The notes under the pieces: model-generated
Told to the model about the DNA's origin: nothing
The model's input: only the letters and a program-made list of their open reading frames with translations
Databases searched by the model: none
Assembly: GCA_937922945.1 (NCBI GenBank)
Contig: CAKZUP010000147.1
Location: forward strand, 1-50,570
Direction of reading: 5' to 3'
DNA from: an uncultured Granulosicoccaceae bacterium
Lineage (GTDB): Bacteria; Pseudomonadota; Gammaproteobacteria; Granulosicoccales; Granulosicoccaceae
DNA: 50,570 nt
Made by a program: the position numbers and the translations under genes
Shown here: positions 42,927-50,195 of the stretch, piece by piece
How positions within the stretch are numbered: position 1 is the first letter of the stretch
Layout of the letters: each line of letters starts with the position of its first letter

Positions 42927-44118
42927 GTTGCACCTCTTTGTTTAATACGGTGGTTTCGAATCGTTTATAGGCCCAGTCTAGCCAGGCGGTTAATGCGGTT
43001 ATGTCTTCCGACTCAACGGTTGCGCCGCCCCAGATACGAAAACCTGGAGGTGCGTTGCGGTAGTTGGCAATATCAAACGCCGCACCTTCGTCTGCTAGCC
43101 AGCCGACCATTTGTTTTACAGCGGCTTGTTGATCGTCCAGTTCAAGTTGTTGGAATGCCTTGGCACTGATTTTTAAACACATGGATGTACTTGATCGGGT
43201 ATCACTGGCTTCTGCAAGCCAATCGACCCAGTCAGATTGCGCAACCCAGCTATCCATTGCATCAAAGTTTGCCGTTGACCTTGCGTGAAGCGCGTCTAAG
43301 CCACCGATGCGCTCAGACCAATCCAAAGCTGAATGCAGATCTGCAACGGCGAGCATGCTTGGGGTGTTTATCGTGGCGCCGGAGAATATACCGCCGATAA
43401 GCGCCTGGTTTTTGGTCAGGGTAAATATCTTGGGTAGCGCACGTGGGGCTGTTTGGCTTTCCAAACGTTGAACTGCGCGAGGGCTGAGCGCCAACATGCC
43501 GTGTGCCGCTTCGCCACCGAGTACTTTTTGCCAGGACCATGTTAGTACGTCGACTTTGTCGTAATCAATTGGCATGGCATAGGCTGCGGATGTGGCGTCA
43601 CATAAGACCAAAGCTGCCCTGTCGGATGCAATCCAATCCAGATTGGGAACGCGCACACCGCTGGTGGTACCGTTGTACACGAACACAATATCGTTATCGG
43701 GGGATGCGTTGCCAAGGTTGGGTAGTTTGCCGTAGTCGGCGTCATGCACGATCAGATCAGGTAAGTCGAGTGTAGCCAGATCTTTGGCCCAATCGGATGA
43801 GAAGCTCTCCCACACGAAAGCATCGACTTTTCGAGAGCCAAGCAATGACCACATGGCCATTTCAAATGCACCCGTATCGGAAGCCGGCACAATACCCAGT
43901 TTCCAATCGTCGGGTAATCCGAGCAGGGACGCCGAGCGATCGATGGCAGATTTAAGGTGCGCTTTTGGCTTTGCTGCGCGGTGGCTGTAGCCGAGGTGAT
44001 CGGTGCAGAGTGACTCAATGGACCAGCCCGGATGCTTGCGGCAGGGGCCAGAAGAAAAACGCGCGTCAGCGGGACGCACGCGTGGCTTCTCAACGAAGCA
44101 CGTAGCTGTGTCGTTCAC
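42919..44118 (-). CDS. serC: Phosphoserine aminotransferase
   Basis: A 399-residue PLP enzyme of the SerC type found in alphaproteobacteria and Methanosarcina rather than the short enteric SerC. Blocks: ARFSSGPCRKHPGW, GYSHRAAKPKAHL, VPASDTGAFEMAMW, VYNGTTSGVRVPN, CDATSAAYAMPID and the PLP lysine in VLTWSWQKVLGGEAAHG. It converts 3-phosphohydroxypyruvate to phosphoserine using glutamate. The start is a GTG at 44118 with AGAGG seven bases upstream. Co-location with serA supports the role. The leader upstream has several hairpins. Confidence 0.93.
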   Translation of the reverse strand: MNDTATCFVEKPRVRPADARFSSGPCRKHPGWSIESLCTDHLGYSHRAAKPKAHLKSAIDRSASLLGLPDDWKLGIVPASDTGAFEMAMWSLLGSRKVDAFVWESFSSDWAKDLATLDLPDLIVHDADYGKLPNLGNASPDNDIVFVYNGTTSGVRVPNLDWIASDRAALVLCDATSAAYAMPIDYDKVDVLTWSWQKVLGGEAAHGMLALSPRAVQRLESQTAPRALPKIFTLTKNQALIGGIFSGATINTPSMLAVADLHSALDWSERIGGLDALHARSTANFDAMDSWVAQSDWVDWLAEASDTRSSTSMCLKISAKAFQQLELDDQQAAVKQMVGWLADEGAAFDIANYRNAPPGFRIWGGATVESEDITALTAWLDWAYKRFETTVLNKEVQHG

Positions 44119-44137
44119 GGTATAACCTCTAGTTATG

Positions 44138-44255
44138 GGTGGGTTGCTCCACCAAGCACAGCCAGATTAATACGCCATGAGAATTTTTGCAACAAAGCTG
44201 GAAGATATCGCAGCTTTGTTTTGCAGTACCGATTTACGTTGTGGATTCGCGGTAC
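44138..44255 (-). promoter_or_regulatory. Hairpin-rich leader of the serC-serA operon
   Basis: Three inverted repeats occupy the serC upstream region: GTACCG/CGGTAC (44226-44231 and 44250-44255), a perfect 10-pair AACAAAGCTG/CAGCTTTGTT (44191-44200 and 44211-44220), and GGTGG/CCACC (44138-44142 and 44149-44153), the last only some 20 bases before the GTG start. They may form an attenuator or an operator; no known riboswitch is recognised. Confidence 0.4.
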
Positions 44256-44280
44256 AGATTAGTTTGTTGAGCGACTGCGC

Positions 44281-44682
44281 CTAATCAGTGCCTTCGTGCT
44301 GGGGAAGCCCATCTGATATGGCGTAGTAATCACCTTTATATTTGGTGTATATGTGGCAGGCGGTTTCAAGGCCTGTCGGGCTTTCCAAAGAGCCCGCCAT
44401 AACGGATGTATTAGGAGAGTTATCGGCTTTCCAGAAAAGCAGCGAGCCACAGTGTCGGCAAAAACCACGTTTTGCATCGTCACTGGCTGCAAACCACGTA
44501 AGCTGATCCGAACCGGTAACCAATAATTTATCGTCACTGACACGGGTTGCAGCAACCATGTGGCCTGTTTGTTTGCGGCACTGCTTACAATGACAGACCA
44601 CCACATCCCGATTAAGCTCAGTGATGGTGAAGCTCACTTTTCCACACAAACAACTGCCTTCAACAGCCAAGTTCTTTTGCAT
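44281..44682 (-). CDS. GFA family protein (glutathione-dependent formaldehyde-activating-like)
   Basis: A 133-residue zinc-binding protein of the CENP-V/GFA family: GSCLCGKVSFTI, VVCHCKQCRKQTGH and GFCRHCGSLLFWK provide the characteristic Cys clusters for two zinc ions. Most family members have no proven activity, and true glutathione adduct formation applies to few. The ATG at 44682 is preferred over a TTG at 44697, which would lie within the upstream palindrome. It lies between the DEAD-box helicase gene and serC, all on the minus strand. Confidence 0.85.
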   Translation of the reverse strand: MQKNLAVEGSCLCGKVSFTITELNRDVVVCHCKQCRKQTGHMVAATRVSDDKLLVTGSDQLTWFAASDDAKRGFCRHCGSLLFWKADNSPNTSVMAGSLESPTGLETACHIYTKYKGDYYAISDGLPQHEGTD

Positions 44683-44687
44683 CGTTT

Positions 44688-44714
44688 CTGTTCTCAACGC
44701 TGGGTTGAGAACAG
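44688..44714. promoter_or_regulatory. 11-bp perfect palindrome at the GFA gene start
   Basis: CTGTTCTCAAC (44688-44698) and GTTGAGAACAG (44704-44714) pair perfectly around GCTGG. On the minus-strand transcript the 3' arm holds GAGAA, the only ribosome-site candidate for the ATG at 44682, so the hairpin could restrict translation. It might also be a repressor operator or a weak terminator of the helicase gene; no T-run follows. Confidence 0.5.
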
Positions 44715-44741
44715 TATTACGCGAATTACTCAGTGCTGGTC

Positions 44742-46655
44742 TTACGCAGGTCGCTTCTGTGGAGTTTTATCGCGCTTTTTGACACGTGATTTCTTGTCGG
44801 CGCTATTTTTGGCCTTTGAAGTCTTGTGTGCCGGTTTGCCACCTGGTTTTGCGGCATGTTTACGAGGTGCGTTGCCTGCTGAGTTGGATTTGCCAGCATC
44901 GTTTCGACGCGAGTGGCTATCGCCCAGTTTTGATAACCGTAAAGGTACGCCGCAAACCCGCGTTTTTTTCAAGTCGCTGAAAATCTCTTTTGGCATACCC
45001 TCTGGCAAATCGATAATGCTGTGATCGGATTCAATCACGATCTGGCCGATGTACTGGCTGTCGATACCAGCTTCATTGGCGATAGCGCCAACGATATTAC
45101 CCGGTTTCACATCGTTTACTGAGCCAACTTCGAGTCGGAAACGCTCCATGCCTTTCTCTAACGGACGTAACGGTTTTCGTTTTGCAGCAGCTGGTCTTTC
45201 CGAGCCATTCAGTTCGTTTTCTAGAAACGCACTGTCGCGCGATATATTGGCTGCTTGCGTACGCTTGTTGTCCGGTCGGCCTTGATTAACTTTACGATCA
45301 TTTGTTCTATCAACACGTTGCTTTGGTGGCGGTGCATCATTGAACAGGAAGGGTTTGTCGCCTTGCATCATATGCGCAAGTGCCGCGGCAATCCTGGCGT
45401 GAGGCACGCTGTATTCCTGATGATACGACTCAACCAACTCTTCGAAAAAGCTAACGTCTTTGTGTGAGACCGTTTCATTTATACGCTCTTTCAGTTTTGC
45501 TATACGTTGTTCGTTGATTTGTTCGTTGCTCGGCATTTCCATTGGTTCAATGGGTTTGCCTGTCAGCTTTTCTATGGCGAACAGCATGCGGCGCTCGCGT
45601 GGGGTTACAAACAAGATGGCATCGCCGTGACGCCCCGCACGACCAGTACGCCCTATACGGTGTACATAGGCTTCGACATCGGTGGGAATGTCGAAGTTAA
45701 TTACATGGCTTACGCGCTTTACATCGAGTCCGCGTGCAGCAACATCGGTGGCAACGATAATGTCGAGCTTGCCTTTCTTCAGATTGTCGACGGTGCGTTC
45801 GCGCTGATTTTGAGGAATGTCGCCATTTAGCGCAGCGCAGGCAAATCCTGCAGACTGCAATTTCTCCGCAACTTCAACGGTGGACGTCTTGGTTTGTACA
45901 AACACCAACATGGCATCGAACGGTTCTGCTTCCAGAATACGTTTCAGCGCATCGAACTTGTGGCGGTGCGCGACATTCCAGACGCGTTGTCGGATGGTGC
46001 TTGCGGTACTGGTGGTGCTTTTTACGGTGACATGCTCAGGCTCTTTTAAGTAGCGATTAGCGATGCGTCGAATCTGCGCCGGCATGGTCGCGGAAAACAG
46101 AGCTATCTGTCGTTCTTTTGGCGTTTGTTCTAGAATCCATTCAACGTCGTCGATAAAACCCATGCGTAACATTTCATCGGCTTCATCGAGCACGAGTGCG
46201 GTCAGCCCATCCAACTTTAGTGTTTTACGGCGCATATGATCCATCACACGGCCGGGTGTTCCAACTACCACGTGAACACCACGTTCCAGTGCTCGCAGCT
46301 GCGTGCGGTAATCCTGTCCGCCGTAAATAGGCAAGACTTTGAAACCGTTCAAACCCTTGGCATAGGTTTGAAAGGCTTCGGCAACCTGAATGGCGAGTTC
46401 GCGGGTTGGGGTGAGCACCAATACTTGTACAGACTTGTTATTAAGATCGAGCCGAGAAAGCAGGGGAAGGGCAAATGCGGCTGTTTTGCCTGTGCCGGTT
46501 TGTGCCTGTCCAACAAGGTCGGAACCATCGAGTAGCAATGGAATAGTTTGCGCCTGAATGGGCGATGGCATTTCATAGCCAACAGCTGCCAGTGCCTGCA
46601 AAACAGGCTGACCGAGATTCAGATCGCTAAACGCGATGGTGGGTTGTGTAGTCAT
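44742..46655 (-). CDS. deaD: DEAD-box ATP-dependent RNA helicase, CsdA/DeaD type
   Basis: A 637-residue helicase. RecA domain 1 has AQTGTGKTAAFALPLL, PTRELAIQV, GTPGRVMDH, DEADEML and the SAT motif; domain 2 has VFVQTKTSTVEVAEKL, DVAARGLDVKRV and HRIGRTGRAGR. After a linker comes a DbpA-type RNA-binding domain (about 485-555; FRLEVGSVNDVKPGNIVGAI), then a basic Lys/Arg/Gly-rich tail. This layout matches DeaD/CsdA, which acts in ribosome assembly and mRNA decay in the cold. The ATG at 46655 has no Shine-Dalgarno; instead CCACCTC lies just upstream. Confidence 0.94.
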   Translation of the reverse strand: MTTQPTIAFSDLNLGQPVLQALAAVGYEMPSPIQAQTIPLLLDGSDLVGQAQTGTGKTAAFALPLLSRLDLNNKSVQVLVLTPTRELAIQVAEAFQTYAKGLNGFKVLPIYGGQDYRTQLRALERGVHVVVGTPGRVMDHMRRKTLKLDGLTALVLDEADEMLRMGFIDDVEWILEQTPKERQIALFSATMPAQIRRIANRYLKEPEHVTVKSTTSTASTIRQRVWNVAHRHKFDALKRILEAEPFDAMLVFVQTKTSTVEVAEKLQSAGFACAALNGDIPQNQRERTVDNLKKGKLDIIVATDVAARGLDVKRVSHVINFDIPTDVEAYVHRIGRTGRAGRHGDAILFVTPRERRMLFAIEKLTGKPIEPMEMPSNEQINEQRIAKLKERINETVSHKDVSFFEELVESYHQEYSVPHARIAAALAHMMQGDKPFLFNDAPPPKQRVDRTNDRKVNQGRPDNKRTQAANISRDSAFLENELNGSERPAAAKRKPLRPLEKGMERFRLEVGSVNDVKPGNIVGAIANEAGIDSQYIGQIVIESDHSIIDLPEGMPKEIFSDLKKTRVCGVPLRLSKLGDSHSRRNDAGKSNSAGNAPRKHAAKPGGKPAHKTSKAKNSADKKSRVKKRDKTPQKRPA

Positions 46656-46825
46656 AATATGAGGTGGGTTATACCCGTTGACTCTGGTTGCGGAAAGTGC
46701 AACTCAGATAAGCACGCGAACACTAACGCATTGGCGTCGTTTTGACCACCACAAACTGGTAAGCATTCGTGTCCGTCGTGCCTTTTATTGACAAATTCTC
46801 GGCATAGTTCCGAATACGAGACTAT

Positions 46826-47752
46826 TTATCCTGTTGTGACTCGATAGCCGACACGTGGGAAGTGGACAACGACCTGGCCGCAACGTGGGTCTTCACGTGT
46901 CAGAGCGATTCGATTTCGGTCTAGAAAGCGCACGTTGCCCGAAACGGCTGTTTCACCACTGTTTGTCAGGGGGGCAACCTCAACCTGCATGCCGGGTTTG
47001 AGTCCTTGAGGGTCGAATTCGTCTGACTTTTCTGGCGTGACAGGCGAGGCATCATTGGCGATTTTCAGTGCGTCTGCCGGAGTGATTGACTGCATTGTGC
47101 CGTGCCCCATGGCTTCCATTTTGGCTGCCCAGTCAAGTATGTTGGGAAATTCTGCCAACAAAGATGCCGATTCGGCATAGCGTCCTTTAACGAACCACAC
47201 CACATACCAACCAAGTAAATCGGACATGCTGGCCTTGGCGCCATGCAGGTACGGTCCGTGTACTGCGAGTTGATCCTCAAGCCAGCCGAGTTTCGCGCGT
47301 AACTGGCTAAGTGTGTGGGGAATGTCTTTGGCTTCTGCTGCCATGTCGCCATCGGGGCCAAAGTACAGCCTGGTTCTGTCAGCAACCAGTTCCGGTGGCA
47401 AGCTATCGGCGACGGGTGCAAACGCCACTCGCACGCCTAACTCAAACAATGCCGAGTCGGTCCAGCGCGACAGCGCAAAGCTTAAGCCGGCATCGCCGCT
47501 GGGGTGAAAGCTTGGGCTTGGGAAGCGTTCTTCGAGTTCACGAAGAATGCATTGCGTATCACAATAAATATCGGCGCCGATTTGCATGACGGGAATGCGT
47601 CGATAGCCGCCTGTCATCGCGAACAACTCAGGGCGATCTGGTAGCCGGTTTTGTTCAACCGATGTCCAGGTCAGGTTTTTCAAACCCATGGCCGCACGGA
47701 TTTTTTCCGACACAGGCGAAGGCGGGTAGTGGTGCAAAATGACATCTGACAT
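46826..47752 (-). CDS. Glutathione S-transferase family protein with C-terminal extension
   Basis: A 308-residue protein: a thioredoxin-like N-terminal domain (residues 1-80; LHHYPPSPVSEKIRAAMGLK, RRIPVMQIGADIYCDTQCI), an alpha-helical GST C-terminal domain (about 90-225; YLHGAKASMSDLLGWYVVWF), and an extra beta-rich tail (about 245-308; GLKPGMQVEVAPLTNSGE) uncommon in GSTs. Ser13 or a neighbouring residue may activate glutathione. The ATG at 47752 has AGGA upstream. It diverges from the epimerase gene and its substrate is unknown. Confidence 0.87.
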   Translation of the reverse strand: MSDVILHHYPPSPVSEKIRAAMGLKNLTWTSVEQNRLPDRPELFAMTGGYRRIPVMQIGADIYCDTQCILRELEERFPSPSFHPSGDAGLSFALSRWTDSALFELGVRVAFAPVADSLPPELVADRTRLYFGPDGDMAAEAKDIPHTLSQLRAKLGWLEDQLAVHGPYLHGAKASMSDLLGWYVVWFVKGRYAESASLLAEFPNILDWAAKMEAMGHGTMQSITPADALKIANDASPVTPEKSDEFDPQGLKPGMQVEVAPLTNSGETAVSGNVRFLDRNRIALTREDPRCGQVVVHFPRVGYRVTTG

Positions 47753-47840
47753 AAATAGAGTCCTGTTGACGATAGGTTGAGCTAACGGTAGTGTAAGCGA
47801 TTATTCGCTTTTGTTGCCCACCCCTTGGAGCTTATGTTTT

Positions 47841-48836
47841 ATGTCAGCTGCGACTTCACGATTTCTGATTACCGGCAGCATGGGCTGTATTGGCGCTTGG
47901 GTGTTGCGCAATTTATTGGACGACGGCGCGCACATTGTGGCAACTGATTTGTCCATTCCAGACGATAAGTCAACAACCCGTCCGGGTTTACTACTGGACA
48001 ATGATGAGCTGGCCCGTGTTCATTGGCAGTCGTTGGATGTCACTGATGCGAATGCCGTGAATAGTTTGGTCAGCGAGCATAAGCCAACTCATATTGTGCA
48101 TCTGGCAGGACTGCAAATTCCCTTTTGTAAAGCCGACCCCACAATGGGTGCGATGGTGAATGTGGTGGGCACCGTTAATGTGTTCGAAGCCGCCAGAAAC
48201 AATAACGTGCGCGGCTTAACTTACGCCAGCTCTGTGGGTGTATTGGGTGCACCTGAGTTGTATCCGGATCGGGCACTAACCGATGCCGACTTACCTATGC
48301 CGAATAATTTGTATGGGGTTTATAAAATGGCCAACGAAAATACGGCCAAAGTCTATTGGCAGGATTGGCAAGTAGGCAGTGTCGGGTTAAGGCCATACGT
48401 GGTTTATGGCGCTGGTCGCGATCAAGGTATGACAGCCGATTTAGCCAAGGCCTGTTTAGCCGTCGCCGCGGGTAAGCCGTTCCATATTCGGTTCGATGGC
48501 CCAGTTACCGTTCAACACGCAAACGATGTTGCGCGAATTTTTATTGATAGTGCATCGGTTGAGTATCAGGGGGCAGGCGTGTTCAATTTGCGTAACGATG
48601 TTATCGAGGTTGCTGAGTTTGTCGCTTTAGTCAAAGAGCTGTATCCGGATGCAAACATTACGTTTGAACAGAATAATCCGCTGCCATTTCCTGCCGACTT
48701 TGATGATGCTGGTATTCAAGGCGTGCTACAGCGCGTAGCGCACACGCCACTCAAAAAAGCCATTACATCCGATGTTGAACACTTTACTCAATTATTGAAC
48801 AGTGGTCGTCTGACGACGGAATCGTTGAATTCATAA
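47841..48836 (+). CDS. NAD-dependent epimerase/dehydratase family protein
   Basis: A 331-residue extended short-chain dehydrogenase: FLITGSMGCIGAWVLRNLL is the GxxGxxG NAD site, HIVHLAGLQIPF and LTYASSVGVLG the strand-4/5 blocks, and YGVYKMANE the catalytic YxxxK. Such enzymes modify nucleotide sugars or reduce sugar-like ketones; this one also resembles uronate dehydrogenase-like members, but I cannot decide. The ATG at 47841 is preferred (GGAG lies upstream at a long spacing); a TTG at 47811 would add ten residues. Confidence 0.87.
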   Translation: MSAATSRFLITGSMGCIGAWVLRNLLDDGAHIVATDLSIPDDKSTTRPGLLLDNDELARVHWQSLDVTDANAVNSLVSEHKPTHIVHLAGLQIPFCKADPTMGAMVNVVGTVNVFEAARNNNVRGLTYASSVGVLGAPELYPDRALTDADLPMPNNLYGVYKMANENTAKVYWQDWQVGSVGLRPYVVYGAGRDQGMTADLAKACLAVAAGKPFHIRFDGPVTVQHANDVARIFIDSASVEYQGAGVFNLRNDVIEVAEFVALVKELYPDANITFEQNNPLPFPADFDDAGIQGVLQRVAHTPLKKAITSDVEHFTQLLNSGRLTTESLNS

Positions 48837-48959
48837 AAGTGTCAGAGTATTGGTTGTTTATGTTGTGCAGAACTGGGTTGCCCGCAGAGTAAGTAGGTCA
48901 TAAATCCTAAATACATCTGCGAGATCTCTGATAGTCCGAGTGCTATGATAGAACGAGTG

Positions 48960-49199
48960 CTATTGGGTTGCTACAACAACACCATCTGTGAAGGTAACGT
49001 TATGGCCATCGTATTGCCAAATCTCTGGACAGTTTCTTCCATTCTTTGGGCAATTGAAATTGCTTTTTCTTGTCGGAGGGCCAATTAAGTTTTGCACTTC
49101 ATTCATGCTCATTCCAATCTTTACGCCTTTTTCTTTAGGAGTCGCACAGCCTACAACTCCAAGAACGAGTAGCAACAATAGTAATCTTGGCTTTATCAT
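48960..49199 (-). CDS. Small lipoprotein, BamE/SmpA-like
   Basis: A 79-residue lipoprotein: a hydrophobic signal (PRLLLLLLVLGVVGC) with a lipobox Cys, then a short domain whose VKIGMSMNEVQNLIGPPTRK is the start of the SmpA/BamE-like fold (G-M-x3-E-V-x2-L-x-G-x-P). Two further cysteines (CPKNGRNCPE) may form a disulfide. True BamE is larger, so this is a relative of unknown role at the outer membrane. ATG at 49199 with AGG seven bases upstream. It follows the next lipoprotein gene and is probably co-transcribed. Confidence 0.75.
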   Translation of the reverse strand: MIKPRLLLLLLVLGVVGCATPKEKGVKIGMSMNEVQNLIGPPTRKSNFNCPKNGRNCPEIWQYDGHNVTFTDGVVVATQ

Positions 49200-49207
49200 T
49201 TCCATGC

Positions 49208-49612
49208 CTACTGAATAGTGTAAACAAACGAACCGCCATTGCCTTTGTCTCGTGTTCCACGCACGTTGTCACCCTTTATTTCCCATAGCTGACAATCCTC
49301 AGACCCTGTATTTTCAGGTTTGAAAAATTGTGTGAGAGTGCGGCAGAAGTAGTCGTTTTCCATTTTCCATGTGCCAGCCATGGGAGCATCATTCCACGAA
49401 CCGCTGAAGCTACCGTCTGCAGCTAAGGATAAATAATTTTCATCCAATGTGAGCTTCTTGCCAAATAAGCTTGGCAGAATATCTGATGTTACCCTTGAAT
49501 ACCCATTCGGTTTTGAGGGAGTTTCTTGCGTAGGCACTTGTTGGCAAGCCACAAGTAACGATATCAGTGCAACGAGTGATACGCTTTTCAGTAAATTCAG
49601 TAGTTTGTTCAA
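49208..49612 (-). CDS. Hypothetical lipoprotein
   Basis: A product of about 134 residues with a lipoprotein signal (SVSLVALISLLVAC) and a small beta-rich domain (LSLAADGSFSGSW, MAGTWKMENDYFCRTL, DCQLWEIKGDNVRGTRDKG) whose GTW/FCR/CQ pattern resembles small secreted domains that bear a disulfide. No function is recognised. Starts are weak: a TTG at 49612 gives a typical signal peptide, a TTG at 49630 adds six residues. It lies two codons upstream of the BamE-like lipoprotein gene. A 12-base tandem repeat sits directly upstream of its start. Confidence 0.7.
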   Translation of the reverse strand: MNKLLNLLKSVSLVALISLLVACQQVPTQETPSKPNGYSRVTSDILPSLFGKKLTLDENYLSLAADGSFSGSWNDAPMAGTWKMENDYFCRTLTQFFKPENTGSEDCQLWEIKGDNVRGTRDKGNGGSFVYTIQ

Positions 49613-49632
49613 TTCTCTATTGCTCCACAATT

Positions 49633-49705
49633 AAGTTCATTAATAAGTTCATTAATAAGTTCATTAATAAGTTCGCTAATAAGTTCACTTATTAAGTTCA
49701 TTCGT
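49633..49705. repeat. 12-bp tandem repeat, six units
   Basis: AAGTTCATTAAT occurs three times exactly (49633-49644, 49645-49656, 49657-49668), followed by two diverged units (49669-49680, 49681-49692) and a sixth after a one-base slip (from 49694). It lies immediately upstream of the hypothetical lipoprotein start, where changes in copy number would shift promoter or leader spacing. Confidence 0.9.
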
Positions 49706-49714
49706 AATCGCCAA

Positions 49715-49894
49715 CTACGAGTCAGTTTGATAGGAAAGCCCTGAGGCAGCACTATCAAGATAAACACCAGTCAACGTTGTATCCGCATTGTTTCCAGAAT
49801 CTGTGGTTCCATCGCAGGTTTCTGGTGTGGACGAACTGTTGCAGCTGACCTGAGAAATACACCAAACAGCTGTCACATTGAGATAATGTTTCAT
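49715..49894 (-). pseudogene. Short, probably truncated lipoprotein-like gene
   Basis: A 59-codon frame from the ATG at 49894 to a TAG at 49715. The product starts MKHYLNVTAVWCISQVSC, has NSSSTPETCDGTTDSG and ends GVYLDSAASGLSYQTDS. The last stretch is like the opening of a domain common in secreted gammaproteobacterial lipoproteins (DSAxxGLxYxT), in which a much longer chain normally follows, so this looks like the 5' remnant of a larger gene cut by a stop or deletion. The signal region is also degenerate, with Trp and Cys in place of a smooth hydrophobic core. Expression is uncertain. Confidence 0.5.
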
Positions 49895-49959
49895 TTAAGC
49901 TTTCAGCAGGTAACGCTGATTACTTAGGTAGGGAAGTTTTCACTTTTCAGGCTAAAATG

Positions 49960-50055
49960 GCATCACCCAGAAGGGTGAGCTCAAGTGGTGGATGCGACAC
50001 AATACCCCTCTAGGGAGGAATTAGTGTGCTAGATATCGTCAATTATCCGATAATT
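49960..50055. other. Structured intergenic stretch
   Basis: Within the roughly 300-base gap between the truncated lipoprotein and the peroxidase gene are: TCACCC-AGAA-GGGTGA (49963-49978), enclosed by GCATC/GATGC (49960-49964 and 49991-49995); a stem ACACAAT / ATTAGTGT (49997-50003 and 50020-50027) enclosing CCTC-TAGG-GAGG (50007-50018); and the 15-base palindrome AATTATC-C-GATAATT (50041-50055). It could be a small structured RNA plus an operator. No known RNA family is recognised, and the rest of the gap shows nothing. Confidence 0.35.
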
Positions 50056-50195
50056 AAACGCCCTGGATGATGCTCTTACTACGACCTGCAGTGAGTAAAC
50101 GTAGGTGTGATACTGCATAGCAATTTCAAGAGGAATAGCTATCTCAATGATGCTGTGTCTCAATGGACCTATAAAAGCATCCTTCGTTATAAAGC

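Noticed and set aside
45220..46930. Further TCTAGA-containing sequences similar to the gntR-flanking sites
   Set aside because: They lie inside the helicase and GST coding regions and share only the six-base core.
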